Shown: positions 1 to 12,100, counted from the stretch's first letter. The stretch is 64,000 nt of DNA from Pohlia nutans (GCA_022496805.1 CM040096.1:8805501-8869500), one strand, 5' to 3'. A program made the numbers and translations. The notes: a model not told the origin generated them from the letters alone.

Positions 1-434
1 TTACAGCTCTTCAAAGGTGAATGTACTTTAAAAAAACGTCTAAAATATGAACGCCGAGATGGTTAGGGGTTAAAGCTCAAAGCCCTGAAATTCCAATATA
101 CACTGTATAAAATGCTTTTCTATCAATTTTCTTTTTATGTAAGCTCAAGAAGCATGCCATCCACACTTGTTGTTCATCGTTATTATTTACAATTTTCCTA
201 AACAATTCATACTATTTAAAGATTTATTGTAATTACTATGATTTTCACAAGAAAAAAACTTTGAAAAATCTTATAAAATTCATTTTCATTTACATAATTA
301 TGACAAAAAATCAGGATAAATGGGTTTAACAATAAATTATATGAGTAAAATATAAGAAAAATATAATATATTTTAAATTGTGAGGAAGTAACAAAGTTTG
401 ACCGGGTCGCTTTAGTGTGGACGTTAAAGGTTAA
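1..434. mobile_element. Partial TTAA-flanked MITE (subfamily A), nested
   Basis: The right end reads GACGTTAAAGG followed by TTAA at 431-434. The interior matches the fuller copies at 16132-16686 and 17025-17593, sharing the motifs TATGTAAGCTC, AAGCATGCC and TTTAGTGTGGAC. At 66-73 the sequence GGGGTTAA interrupts this interior where the other copies have CTTTAA, which suggests a second element ending at 69 was inserted into a TTAA inside this copy. The left part is outside the window. Confidence 0.55.
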
Positions 435-627
435 TTTACAATCAACATGACTCTAATTGTTGTCGACCATCCCAAGTGTTACAAATAACTTATTCTTTGA
501 ATTTCTTCAGTCAAAATAAATAAATACCTAAATCGGTAAAACACTTATCGTACTCTTCAAAAATGAGAGCAACATGTAGTATTCAAACATGTGTTTCAGC
601 AAATTCACTATACTTCAAGTTGGATGC

Positions 628-1097
628 TTAGGCCCTCTTTTACACTAGAGGCGAAAAGCCGTGGAAAAAACTTCACAAGGGCCATAGCTCATCCTTGAGA
701 AGCCAACCTTTGAACTTGACAGCCTTTGGATATAGTGTAAAGTGAGAAGGGGCCACAAAATAAAGTGCTGATTTTTTAAAATAAAGTTCTTACATATTTC
801 TTAAAAAATAAAAAATGATTGGTTGTGAGAATTTTGGCCAAACGGCCCTCCGGATTTTGCGTTAGACCCACTTTTTGAGGTGGGCTTGACGCAAAATCCG
901 GAGGCCTTGAAAAATGTGCACTTTTGTTGCTACAAAGCACAAAAGTGTTGTCCATGTCATTTTCTCCTCCTTCCGTTCCTTGGACTGAAAATTTCGGGTG
1001 TAAAGTGACATTCTTTGGACTTCTCAGTTTCTAGGCCTCCCATTGGTTGAAATTTCTCTCCTCATGGCTTCTCGTCTCTAGTGTAAAGAGGCCCTTA
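628..1097. mobile_element. PIF/Harbinger (Tourist)-like MITE, 464 bp, TTA target duplication
   Basis: The termini are inverted: GGCCCTCTTTTACACTAGAG at 631 and CTCTAGTGTAAAGAGGCC at the right end (1094). Both are flanked by TTA (628-630 and 1095-1097), the 3-bp target duplication usual for PIF/Harbinger elements. There is no coding capacity. The centre (844-906) is a near-perfect hairpin with the arm CCTCCGGATTTTGCGT. Confidence 0.7.
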
Positions 1098-2181
1098 GTA
1101 AACAAGTGAGTGCAAAATTTGTATGTGCTCACCATTGTTTGATTAGTTGTGTATGATGCTTGGTGGTTGGAAAAAATAAACACTTTGACGTAACTGATAG
1201 CTCACTATGCTCATCACGAGAGATTTTGAGACATTGTAAGAAATTCAAAGAATTAGTAGCATGCGGGCTTAACATCAAACATGAATCGAGAGCAACTTAA
1301 CAAGAAGTTTTAGTCAACTTTCGGTGTGAAACTGTTGGTTGGGTTTGTTGTGTGGATATGTATTCTAGCGTCGTTTGATTTTGCTCTTTGATATAGATGT
1401 AATTATGACAATGGTCATGGTAATGATTATAGGATTAATGTACCTAATTATCAAATTTGCAATTTTCATGTCTTTCTTGGTTCTCTTTGAATTCCTAAGC
1501 CTCACATTAATATCCTCAATACTAGAAGATCTTTGCAAACCTTAGGATCTTTGGACCTAGGATCTTTGGGACCCAAGCTGTAGGTGTTGTTGCACTGGAT
1601 TGCGGATCATTGATGTTGAAGATAGGGTCTCCAATCCTCCAAAGAGAAGATTATTGACATTGGGTCTTATGCGTTATGACTATAAGGTTTGTTCAATCTT
1701 TAGTTTAGATTTTCCTATTCACTAAAAGTGAAATGATTAGGATTTTATGCCTTTGTACAAACTTTTAGACCATGGATTGGACCTAGGGTTGAAGACGACT
1801 GTACCCAGGTTCCACGATCCAAACTCTAGATCGAACAATTGTGGAAATTGAAATCTTTAATGGAATATCTGTGTTGCATAGAATATTGTGCATAAATAGA
1901 CTTAACCAAATAGATTGTCTCAAAGTGGAAAGAAATCTTAAACTCACCCTAAACTCGTTTTGAGTTCAAAAAGACTGCAAAACTAATCTATGGTGAGTTG
2001 AAGAATAATTTAAAGCAAGGCCCTGCACCACTACGGGGTGTGGAACGCGTGACCTCTCCAATGCTAAAGGTGAGTTTCCACACGCTCCTCCAAGCCAAAA
2101 GCCATGATCATGGAAACTATTCATGAAGAATGATTGTCAAAAAATACAATTATAGAGAGGAAACTACTCTTCTATTTTCGG
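1098..2181. other. AT-rich intergenic DNA, nothing recognised
   Basis: I see no open frame with a recognisable product, no RNA gene and no clear element ends between the Harbinger-like MITE and the next TTAA element. Confidence 0.5.
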
Positions 2182-2769
2182 TTAACCCCTAAACGTCAGA
2201 GCGTCCAGAAAGTGGAAGACTAACAGATTCAAACCCTTATCACGTTCTCATCAATGCTTGGATGAAAGTCATCCAATTTTTTGGAGATTCTTCACCAAGT
2301 TGTTGTCCTATCTAACGGTTGGATTTAGTCATACTTGATTACATATTTTCCTAAAATTACAAATGTAGAAGTATGTCAAGTCGTTGACCAAGCCAAAATT
2401 GCATTGACTGTAGTTCAAAAGTGGCCTTGCAAAAATGAGGTCATAGATTTAAGAAACACAAAAATTTCAAAGAATCACCATGTTTAAGAGTATCTCATTT
2501 CAAATTCATTCCAACAAATTTTACTCAAAAAATATTAAAATTTTGTTTGTAATCGAATTTAGAAGGAATTTTTAATTTTAACTTTCAAATTTTATAATTA
2601 AATATTGGTGATAATATTAGTGAATCAAACCGTACGGATGGAATCTAAAATTCAAAATCTAGAACTTTCATTTGTATATCAATTCCAAAATATTCTTCTA
2701 AATAGTAGTTTATAATGCTTTTTCTCAAATTGTCAATTCCAGGGACACCCTAGTACGTTTAGGGGTTAA
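2182..2769. mobile_element. TTAA-flanked MITE (subfamily C), 588 bp
   Basis: It begins TTAA-CCCCTAAACGTC and ends GTACGTTTAGGGG-TTAA, so the tips are inverted and each is flanked by TTAA. The interior is AT-rich and noncoding and resembles the copy at 7306-7855. Confidence 0.65.
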
Positions 2770-3543
2770 ATCAAATATGCCATGAACTTGGCACAACTTT
2801 CGCTCTTGTGAGGATATTATATGCATATCACCGAGGGTCACGTAGTAAGACAGAAATGGTGGTTTTGGTATTCCTAAGTTTACCTTCTCTTTAACCACGG
2901 GTTCAAACCTCAAGCTTACCAAGCTTACCTCTCGTCCCCCAAGCAGCCCTTTGCCTCTCCTCCAGCCCTGCTTGGTCTATTTCTGCTTTCATTTGCGTGC
3001 ATTGATTGTCAATGAGGAGAATTTTCCGAGGCAATGATTAGTCGTAGTAGACCATTTGGGGCGTAGAATCGATTTAGGGTTTTTCGCATTGGAGCATCGA
3101 TCATCGGTGGAAGACGGGGATGCGCGGGACTTGACACCTTTCCTCACAACTACGGTATTACTGTACTTCTCTCTCGACAGCGAGTACTAGTTTTGAATTC
3201 CACGAAGGAGCCCTAACTTACACGCTTGATAAAGCTGTTTTTTCTCTTTTTTTCTGTCTCTCCTACCAATGGATCGGCAACCTGCTACTGTAGTATCCCA
3301 AATGCCGAACCGTTGATGCAATTCCGTTGTAATCAAGGTGCAGAGTTGAGTAGGTACCAAGTATTTCTCCACCTTTAGAATGCGCGGAGCATATAATGAA
3401 CGAACACAACCAATTTTGGCACTTCTCTGTACTAATTTTGGGAGTGACGAATTTAGGGTTTTGAGCATCAAATGGTGCACCAGTAATTGCTTTGAGTGAG
3501 CTAAGCTGATATTGGTAGTCTACAAAGGGATTGCGGTAACATT
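2770..3543. other. Intergenic DNA, no supported gene
   Basis: A 97-codon minus-strand open frame at 3187-3480 has no recognisable family. The stretch is less AT-rich than its surroundings and lies 0.8-1.6 kb upstream of the MED11-like gene. No feature in it could be supported. Confidence 0.35.
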
Positions 3544-3740
3544 TTAACCCCTAAGCGTCTGAAACGCCCAATCTACATCACTGAACTTTGCAATGGTGGC
3601 ATTTCCTCATTTCACCTCAGTTTTCTGATTGCAATACATCATTTTTTAAAGCTCTTGTCTATACTACAAGATCAACAGTGTCGATTGTGTCAAACTGAAG
3701 TCATTTTCACGCAACACACAAACAGATGATTTGCAGCAGA
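3544..3740. mobile_element. Truncated TTAA-flanked MITE (subfamily E)
   Basis: TTAA (3544-3547) is followed by CCCCTAAGCGTCTGAAACGCC. The next ~190 bp are the reverse complement of much of the element at 9666-9914 in the aminotransferase intron (shared CAACAGTGTCGAT and ACAAACAGATGATTTG). The homology stops near 3740 with no second terminus, so this copy is truncated. Confidence 0.6.
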
Positions 3741-4368
3741 AAATCATCTGAAAAAGAAAGGGACTGAAAAAAGAAAAGGACTGATCGACAGAGTGAAAAG
3801 GGTCCCTGGAGGAGTGTAAATCGTCGGGCGCAGTCAACAGAGTTCCTCCACATAACAGAATTATGAATTTATCATCCATAGTTTCCTCCTCTGGAGTTTC
3901 GGAAACCCTAACTGGACCTGTAGTTGCGCGAGCCAGGGAAAGCTTGTAAGCTCCGACTAGGGTTTCGCTGCTTCCTCTTTCACCCTGCACTCTGGGTCGT
4001 CTCTTGCCGCCGCTGCTCCGACCTCTCAAGCACCAAAGCCCCGTCCCTCCCTCCACCAAAGCACCGTTTGCATTTGTATCATGTGAGTTTCTAAATAACG
4101 GTGCCGCTGTGCAGGAAGCGAGCGAACTTTCCCTACCCATCTCAGTGTCAGAGTTTTGGCGGTGCTTCTTACGACATGAGTTTATCGGGGATGGAGATTT
4201 GATTGTTGAGGTTTTACTGAACGGGGTGAGTTTTTGTATATAACTGCGTTTTAGAATGCCTGTTTAGGGTTTGGAGTTGTCGTGGATTTTCGCATGATTT
4301 TGCTGCGTTGTCTTTTAAAATACTCGTATTTTTTAGTCAAGTTGAGTGACAGGGTGATACATGGAAAC
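3741..4368 (+). promoter_or_regulatory. Probable promoter and 5' leader of the MED11-like gene
   Basis: AAACCCTAA (3903-3911) and ACTAGGGTTT (about 3956) match the plant telo-box, common in promoters and leaders of housekeeping genes. A pyrimidine-rich, GC-richer tract follows. GGTGAGTTTT near 4226 and TTTTTTAG near 4336 could bound an intron in the leader. No TATA box was assigned. The role is inferred from position and motifs only. Confidence 0.4.
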
Positions 4369-5687
4369 ATGTCCGCGCTTACTCCCAGACCAGGAGCTCC
4401 TTCCACGTCCTTGCAACGACTGCATCATGTTGAAAAGGTATACTCCCTCTGTCCCACTAAAAAGTCGCGATTTGGACTTAAGATGTGTCCCAAATTAAAG
4501 TCGTGATTTCTGTTGATATGGTGAATAATTGTCATTGGATCGCTTTTTCAGTGTGTTGGATCACATCTTAGGTGATCAGTATGAGTGAGTATCAGTTGTA
4601 TGAAGCCAGGAATGCTAGTGTGTAAGCCTGTGAGTTGTGAGCATTGACTTTTTATTTTGGCCCGCCAATTGCCCTCTCCTGCAACGTGGGGGACGCGGGG
4701 CCTTAATCTCAAAGTTTCAACGAAATCTCAACTTTTTAGTGGGACAGAAGAGTAACAATTATTTGATAGGAAGTTGTGAAAGTATTGCGTGTTTGTTCCA
4801 TCGTAGGCGTCCCCTGCTCAATTGTGGAGAACGTCTTTGGCATGTGCTTGTGCATCGGTAACTATACGTTTTTAGAGACGCTAGTTTGTTCTTGTTTTGC
4901 CGTGTCAGCCGTAAAGCCCCGCTGTTCTTTGTCACAGAAAATCGTGCACACAGTGGAGCTTGCTGGTGGCGTGATGGAGGAGTTGGCCAAGGCCGGTGGG
5001 CCTTGATCAGATGTTGTTTCAGTTCAATGTCAAGAGTTTATGCAAGCTGTGAAGGTGTGCCTCCTTATTCTGCTCTCAATTTCATGCACTAATGAGTTGC
5101 AGGCATTCACTCCCTTTCATACTCTGATTTGTTACACTGTCCAGGCTTAACCCCTAAAGGACCAAGGATTCATGGTTTTAAAATGACAAGTTTAAACGAT
5201 CATATTGTGAAAATTATAATTTGAATAGGACCAAATTTTGTATCACTGGAATAAGTGAAGAATATTATATATGTTGAATAAAAAATAAAAAATAAAAAAC
5301 AAAAAAGAATCTAAATAAAACCTACTCAAAATTACTGAAAAAATAGGAGCCACCTGGTGGCCTTATGGTCCTTTAGGGGTTAAGTTTGGATCTCGCTTCA
5401 TTCTCCACTGTTAGATCTTCTCCTATACATACCCAGTCTCCTTTGCAGTTTCCATGCCTTTGATTGGTGTTTGCTTTTGATTGAGTGTCTTGTGGTGAAA
5501 TCAGGAAATTCAAACAACTTTGCGAGATGAAATCAAAAGCATGTGCGAGTACCGGCCATATGAAAATTCTGACTATCCTGCTAGGATAAGTTCAGAGATC
5601 AGTGTGAAGAAACTAGAGTGTGTTATTAGCCAAATTGGAGCTATGCGAGAGGCTGTGGCACAGTATGAGGCAGCCAAACCTGTGTAG
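4369..5687 (+). CDS. MED11: Mediator complex subunit 11 (MED11)-like, three exons, in-frame TGA
   Basis: The exons are 4369-4437, 4938-5054 and 5505-5687, with GT/AG introns and consistent phase, giving 122 codons plus TAG; plant MED11 is about 115 residues. The product would be a small head-module subunit of the nuclear Mediator complex, which links transcription factors to RNA polymerase II. Recognition rests on a block in exon 2 (VELAGGVMEELAK, then CQEFMQAVK) and one in exon 3 (TLRDEIKSMCEYRPYE, then KKLECVISQI), which follow plant MED11 in order and spacing. ATG 4369 starts a protein of normal length; a longer in-frame extension has no homology. Oddity: codon 46 (5004-5006) is TGA where plant MED11 usually has a basic residue, so one CGA-to-TGA change would explain it. 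The surrounding codons are intact. Both introns hold MITEs. It may be a recent pseudogene, an assembly error or a truncated allele. Confidence 0.78.
4441..4754. mobile_element. Stowaway-like MITE in MED11 intron 1
   Basis: TA, then CTCCCTCTGTCCCACTAAAA, and at the far end TTTTTAGTGGGACAGAAGAG, then TA (4753-4754). A TA target duplication and CTCCCTC-type ends fit Tc1/mariner-derived Stowaway elements. It begins only a few bases after the splice donor of MED11 exon 1 (GT at 4438-4439) and fills about 60% of the intron. Confidence 0.7.
5147..5383. mobile_element. TTAA-flanked MITE (subfamily D) in MED11 intron 2, 237 bp
   Basis: TTAA-CCCCTAAAGGACCA at the left and TGGTCCTTTAGGGG-TTAA at the right. 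The ends form a perfect inverted repeat of about 13 bp. The same tips are seen at 17948-18522. Confidence 0.7.
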
Positions 5688-6245
5688 GATTTTGCTTTCC
5701 AGAAGTTCCCGCCTCCAGGAATTTTTTTTGTTTTTGTTTAGAGCTTTTGGGGCTCTTGTCTAGGGCGTCGGAGCTTTCGAATTTTCTGATTGTCGTTCAG
5801 ATGCTCCACAGCAAGGTACATATGTTTTGAGGGAAGTTGTTATGTATGAACATAACATTTCAGTAGCACTACTTTGCATCACTCTTCTCAACAGTGACAA
5901 GAGCGCTTTGATTTTTTGTTTTTTTTAAAGAAATAATTATAAATTAGAAAGGTGATAGCTTGTAATCAAAGGGGAGTGCCATGTGCATGCTCTGTGTAGT
6001 GAATGTAAGCCTTTGAGTATTTCTTTCATGATTGCCGTCTACAATGAATTGTAACGAACTGGAAAGCTCTTACAATAATTGCTATGTAGTGTGTTTTGCT
6101 AGAATATTATCTAAGGCGGAGGCACTAAAAACATCCACCCCCCATTCTGGCCCCTTTAGGAGCCCTCAGCAACCACCGCGCATGAAACCTAAATCCAACC
6201 ATTTGTAATCCACTGTGAACTTAAAATCAATCACTTTTCATTCAA
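5688..6245. other. 3' flank of the MED11-like gene
   Basis: T-rich sequence follows the stop codon and probably contains the 3' untranslated region. No poly(A) signal was assigned and no other feature was seen. Confidence 0.35.
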
Positions 6246-6787
6246 TTAGGGCCGCTTTACACCGAGAGGCCGGGCCAATTCGTTGTGTAAGAGGCTTGAA
6301 ATCCTCACTTGTGATTGGTCAAAAGGCTGAAATTGGCCCTAACCCCTTTACACCTAGACCCTGGGCCGATTTGGTGATATGAATTTTTTACTTAAAAAAC
6401 GCATGGTATGACACGGCCCGAGCTTGTTGAATTGGGTGCACCAAAAATGGAGGGCCAATTCTTGGACTCGGGGCCAATGTCAAATTTCAGTAAAAAAAAC
6501 TTTTTTTAATGTAAAATATGATTTTCTTCAATGAACTAGATCCGTTGGATTATGTGGAAATCTAAAGAGTTCTTTTGAAAAGAGATAGAGGGGTTGAAAT
6601 TTGCTACATTTATTGAATCGGCTTGGCTTCTTGGCCCCAAGGCCTTTACATATGGGAGAATTGGCCCCCATTATAATCTTATTATAATGAATAGTTGAGG
6701 CCGGCCTCTAACCCAAAAGGGGCTGAAATTTCATGCAATCGGCTTGAAGGGGAATTGGCTCGGCCTCTAGGTGTAAATCGGCCCTTA
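6246..6787. mobile_element. PIF/Harbinger-like MITE, 536 bp, TTA target duplication
   Basis: The left tip is GGGCCGCTTTACACCGAGAG (6249) and the right tip CTCTAGGTGTAAATCGGCCC (ends 6784). Both are flanked by TTA. The terminal inverted repeat extends to about 34 bp with few mismatches. It shares its tips with the element at 628-1097, but the interior differs. Confidence 0.7.
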
Positions 6788-7305
6788 GAATGCTTTTACA
6801 AATGAGCGGAATTAGGGTGCCTAGGTTGCAATTCATCACCTAGTTGAATAAACACCACCTATATAGCTCAAATGGAGTGTGATTGACTTTTTGTTTTCAA
6901 AATTCATATAAATTACATTTTAATTGAGAATTATTTATTTATTTCACTTTAATTCATGAATTGTATATTCCAATTAGCCAAAAATAGTCCCAATTTGATT
7001 TTCAAAAAATTCCAAGCTTAGTAGCTTAAACTGAATGGGCGGTTTAGGTACGTCCAGCTTAGTGGGTGATCATTTGTACGTTTGCAACACAGAGTGACAT
7101 TTGTCTACAGAAGACGTACATGTATGTATAAGGTAAATCATTTAAATCAATTACACTAATGTACCCTTATAGCAGGTCTGTTTAAAAAATGATTCTGAAA
7201 ATAAATGCATGGGTTTAGATAGCTTGAGTAAGGGCCCTTATACTTATGAAGTCGAGCCTGTTTTTTCTTGGGCCCAATTCAATCAAAGTTCAACCCGTAA
7301 TAGCT
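6788..7305. other. AT-rich intergenic DNA, nothing recognised
   Basis: This is a spacer between two MITEs. No open frame or element terminus could be supported. Confidence 0.45.
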
Positions 7306-7855
7306 TTAACCCCTAAATGCCTAAAGCCCTCTTAATACAATGCAACCTAGAGGGATATTTTGAACTTGATATATGAATAAAAGTTGTACATTATGAATTT
7401 TAGATTCTATCCATATGGTTAGATCTATGATTGCTATTACCAATAATTTTGTATAAAATTTGAAACGTGAAATTCAAAATTATTTTGTAATTCAATTACG
7501 AATAAGATATTGACAATCTACAGATGAAATTCTTTGTGATTGGTTGAAATGTAATACTCTAAGTGTAGTGATTTTTGGAGATTTTTTGGTTGCTTAATTT
7601 GATGAGTTGACTTTTTTTTTTACCACTTTTACACTGAAATCTTCAAAATTTTGGGTGAATCACTACAACATGAAATGAGGCATAAAAATTTCACAAACCA
7701 TCTCCTTTCTAATCGGATCACACATGCATGAAGTAAACTTCCCATAGAATCTACAGTAAAAATTCCACACTGCAAAAAATGCATGACAGATGAGAAATTA
7801 TGGATGAAATCTGTACATCGTCCAAAAAATGGACGCTTAGGCAGTTAGGGGTTAA
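7306..7855. mobile_element. TTAA-flanked MITE (subfamily C), 550 bp
   Basis: TTAA-CCCCTAAATGCCTAAAG at the left and GCTTAGGCAGTTAGGGG-TTAA at the right. Its right ~180 bp reappear inverted at 20041-20225 (shared GGGAAGTTAGCTTCATGCAT when read on the opposite strand). Confidence 0.65.
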
Positions 7856-9193
7856 GGTCGGTCTCAAGTACTTAATATAATGGAGGCCAATAGTGTATTT
7901 CTAAAAATAACATGACTCCAGTTTGGATTTTTTATTCCTAACCTTTAGGTGGTAATATATCATCTTGGACCACATTGGTAATATATCATTAAAAAACCCA
8001 AATTGGATTCATGTTGGTTTTAGTATTTTTAGTAAATTATGTGTAGAGTTCCTTCAATTTTTTTTTTGACCAACATATACATTGTTCTTCACTGATTCCG
8101 GTGATATAAAATTTGGTCCCATCCAATCTGTATATCTCACAATCCATTTCTGATAGGGGAGAGAAGTTTTGTCCCAATGACCTTTTGTCTGGTGGGCACT
8201 GAGTCATTGACATTACGAACGGACACTTTATTCACGCCGGCCTCAAAAGAGGTCCGGAGTTTCTATCTATCTATTTCTTACAATATGATCGATTGCATAT
8301 ATCATTTTAAATCAATTAAGCTAGCCCTTGTATTCAGCCCCTTGTATTCAGTTCAATATTCAGCCCGTTGGGCAGTATTCAGTATTTTGGGCCCACCCAC
8401 TTGGGCTGACCTTGCCCCGCATGCTTGGAGATCCCAGCCAGCTCGGACTACCCCAGCCATTGGATGGAGCCCGTTGATCGAAGGGTCGAGATTCCTGCTG
8501 CCGGCGACTGGACTGGGCTCGTTCTCCGCGCCTGGGTGCCGCGGGTCGACCTCATCCCAGCAAGGTCGGCAATTCTCACCCCCGGATACTGTTCACTTAT
8601 GCGATTCTTAAGTCAGTGTATCTCATACTTATTATTATTATTATTCGAGCCAGTGTTGTAATTAGATATTAAGCATTGTTCTCTGCATTTTTTTAATCTA
8701 CTTCTGAAGCATTTGGAGGCCATTTGGAGGCCATTTGGAGGATACCAACGGCGCTCATACACGAGTCGCGCAATCGTCGGCAAGGAAACCGCAATTACAG
8801 GCAATACGTTACGAGGGCTTTGGCTAATTTAGTAATATTCTCTCACATGATTCGAACTAACCGCTGGCTTGTTTCAAATTCTTCACGCCATCTTCTTCTT
8901 CAGCGTCGATTCTCGCCTTTTACCGTGTCTCGGATTGCGTGGCCCATTCATTCCTTGCGACTCAGAGTCCCATTTTCAAAAGATTCCGGTCGAGAGGGTT
9001 GTAAGAATCTTTTTGACGGAATTTCAGAGCTTAGGTTTTTCTCTTCGGTTGTTTTCGTTTGTTTTTGTTTTCGTTTTCAAGTAGGTGAGATTGGCATTAG
9101 ACTGCATTAGCTTGGTTCTATGCGCGCGGGAGTTTCAAGGGCTACTACAGCGTCCGTGAAGGGTTTTGAGGAGAGAGATGTGATATTGCAACT
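7856..9193. other. Upstream region of the aminotransferase gene
   Basis: A GC-rich island at about 8395-8600 has open frames on the + strand but no recognisable product. At 8707-8743 the 14-bp unit CATTTGGAGGCCAT is repeated about 2.5 times. The last ~450 bp before ATG 9194 probably hold the promoter and leader, but no specific element could be assigned. Confidence 0.4.
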
Positions 9194-12100
9194 ATGCCGA
9201 TGACTGGGGAATCGAACAAGGATGGCGACAACAATAACAATTCCAAGCTGTCCGGCGGTGGTGGTTATCGGACGAATCTCTCCAACCGAGGCAAACGCGC
9301 TCTCGACCCTTTCTCTCCTTACATCAAAGCTGTCAACGAGGCCAAGAAGAATCCTTGGACGCTTGCCAACCCCGACGGCTACTTTGTGGTATGGCGTCCT
9401 TCACTAGGTGGCTTTGAATTCTAATGATGTTTCTGGTTACTATCCGCAACTTACCTAACGGTGTGTTGGGATTTGCAGATGGCCACTGCTGAGAGCGTCT
9501 TGTCGTTTGATCTCGTCCATGAAAAGATACGGTAATTACAATAATTTCAACGCCCTTGGTATTCTATCTCTTTATTATGAATAGATTCTGCACACTTTAG
9601 CACACATTCAAACTATGTCAGAGTGAAAAAGTTGGTAAAGAGGTTTGAGTGTGTGAGTATTGGTTTTAACCCCTAAGCGTCCACTGTGTATTTTCTGTAG
9701 TGTAGGAAATTGGACCCCCTGCTTCAAATCATCTGTTTGTGTGAAATGACTTCAGTTTGACACGATCGACACTGTTGATCTTGTAGTATAGAACAAGAGC
9801 TTGAAAATGATGTATTGCAATCAGAAAACCGTGGTAAAATGAGAGAATGCCACCGTCGCAAAGTTCAGTGATGTAGATGGCCATATTGGGCGTTTTAGAC
9901 GCTTAGGGTTTTAATAAATTTAAGCTTACTGTTGAGTTTTTGATTACATCACAGGGGCTGTAGGGAAATACCAGCTACAGTTGGTTTGTATGGCAACTTT
10001 CGAGGTGGTGAGAGACTGCGGAATGCCATTTCTCGAATGATGGAGAGGACATTCATGGGCGTTGAGGTGTTGCTACAGGCTCACCTTCAGTTTTTTGTGA
10101 TTTTCATGTTATGGAGAATGTTTCAAAAGCGTCTGCTCTCTTCCACTTTACTGGGATCCTAGGCACCATTTCTGTAGGTGCTGAAATTGGGCACGAGATG
10201 TTTTGACAGTCTGAATCTATGGAGGCTCTAGATTTGCACGGTTCAGGTGTTAAGGATATTTGAGTTTCTGAGACACTTACAAAGGGTGCTACATTGTTTG
10301 TAGGTGGATCTGAGCCATATATGCATCTCTAGTGGTGTTACAGCGTGAGTGCACCCTTGGCTCACCATGATATGAAGTTTTGTTTCAATTCTTGTAGCAA
10401 GTTTTTCGATGTTGCACATCTCCAAAGATCCCCTATTGGATTCACAAATTAATGTTAATCTACTAGAACATTCGGTCAGTAATGTTAAGTTAATGTTGAC
10501 TGAATGATAAATTAAGAGTTGTGAATATAATATCAAGTTAAATGTCAAACACACTAACACTATGTTAACACCATTTGCATTAAACTAACATTTACTCCGC
10601 ATGAGGACTCTTTGAATCCAATACCTAAATTTTTGTCAGTCTAATGGGGGTTTCTTTCGTACAAAGGAGACTTAGTTTATCGTTGGGCATGGTTGATGGT
10701 TGTTGGTACAGTTGTAAGGTTTAAGGTTAAGCCGTTAGTGTGCTTTGAGCAGTTGAGAGGTATTACATATTAAGTTGAGTCTGATTATTGATTTTCTGCA
10801 AGGACAGCGTGCTGGACCTCTTTTTCTTCGCAACTTGTAATCCCGGCGATGGATGCTTGATACCAGCACCATACTTCCCGGCCTTTGACAATGATATGTC
10901 TATTCGGGTAGGTTCTTGCTACACTTCTTGGCATTGCTGTTCAACCAACTTCATGCAGTGGTTTCCTTCTTATCACTGCTTCTCTTTCACGATGTGCTTT
11001 CCTTCATATCTCTGCGCTTAAACCTTGCTGCTATACTGTACTGTGGGGTAAGGAGATGTGTTTTTGCACCGTTTTTGCAGAACGAAGTAATCCCAATCCC
11101 AGTCCAGCCAACTGATACGCGCACCTACATTCCAACTTCACAAGAGATGGAAGAGGCTGTCCTGGCTGCTGAATCGAAAGGGATACATGCTCGGATGCTG
11201 CTTGTGACAAATCCTGGGAACCCGCTGGGTACTCTCTACCCAGAGGCAACCCTCAAGGTAGTGGTTTAGATTAGGTTTCTGTTCAGTTTGCTGTTGAGAA
11301 TCGAGGCCATCATTTCGGGATTAGCACGTTCCCCATGCTCACTGCAGGCGTGTTTGTGCGAGCAGGAGCTGCTTCTTTGGGCTGTCAAACGCGGTCTACA
11401 TGTGCTCTCTGACGAGATTTATGCGAACTCCAAATTTGGGTTAGTACTTGTCCTTTAAACTATCATAGTTTTTCTGGTAGGTTGGCTTTGGTAATGACGA
11501 GCTCATATTATTCACCCCTATTCATATTATTCAAGTGTAATTTTATCTGACAGACTAGCCTGTTGTTCAGACTTCTCAATTCAAAAACGTTGTTGGTCTA
11601 GGCCCTCGGTGGACGAGTTTGTGAGCATGGAAAAGGTTGCCAAGAATGCTATTGCAGACGGTCTTCTATCTGCTGAAATCGTAGCTGAGCTTGTCCACAC
11701 TGCCTATGGTATGAGCAAAGATTTTGGAATGAATGGATTTCGTGTTGGTTGCCTCCATACAAAGAACAAGGATCTACTCGAGGTGAGGCGTTTCTCCTGG
11801 AGGTGAATGCTGAATTTTGTTTACAAGAAATCCAATCTATGGGTGTAGGATACCGTGAGTCGGACTGAGTGTTTGACATGAAGTCCTTCCTGTTTCCAAT
11901 ATGCTGCAACTGATACATTGTGCCTGTTGAATTATGTTAATAGGAAAATTCTGTTTGATATTTATTGTGTTGGAATACAGTTTTGGCAAAACATGGGCAT
12001 GTTTGCAGCAGTTTCAAACGACACGCAACATGCCCTAGCTATCATGTTGGAGGATGAAAATTTTGTCGATACATACGTTGAGGAGAACAACAGGTTGGTG

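Noticed and set aside
3187..3480. 97-codon minus-strand open frame
   Set aside because: No homology is recognisable, there are no supporting splice or promoter signals, and the start context is poor.
5004..5021. Micro-intron removing the MED11 TGA
   Set aside because: The only GT...AG pair around the TGA would give an intron under 30 bp, below what plant spliceosomes use.
8177..8661. Open frames in the GC-rich island upstream of the aminotransferase
   Set aside because: Two overlapping frames are equally open and neither has recognisable domains; they are more likely by-products of composition.
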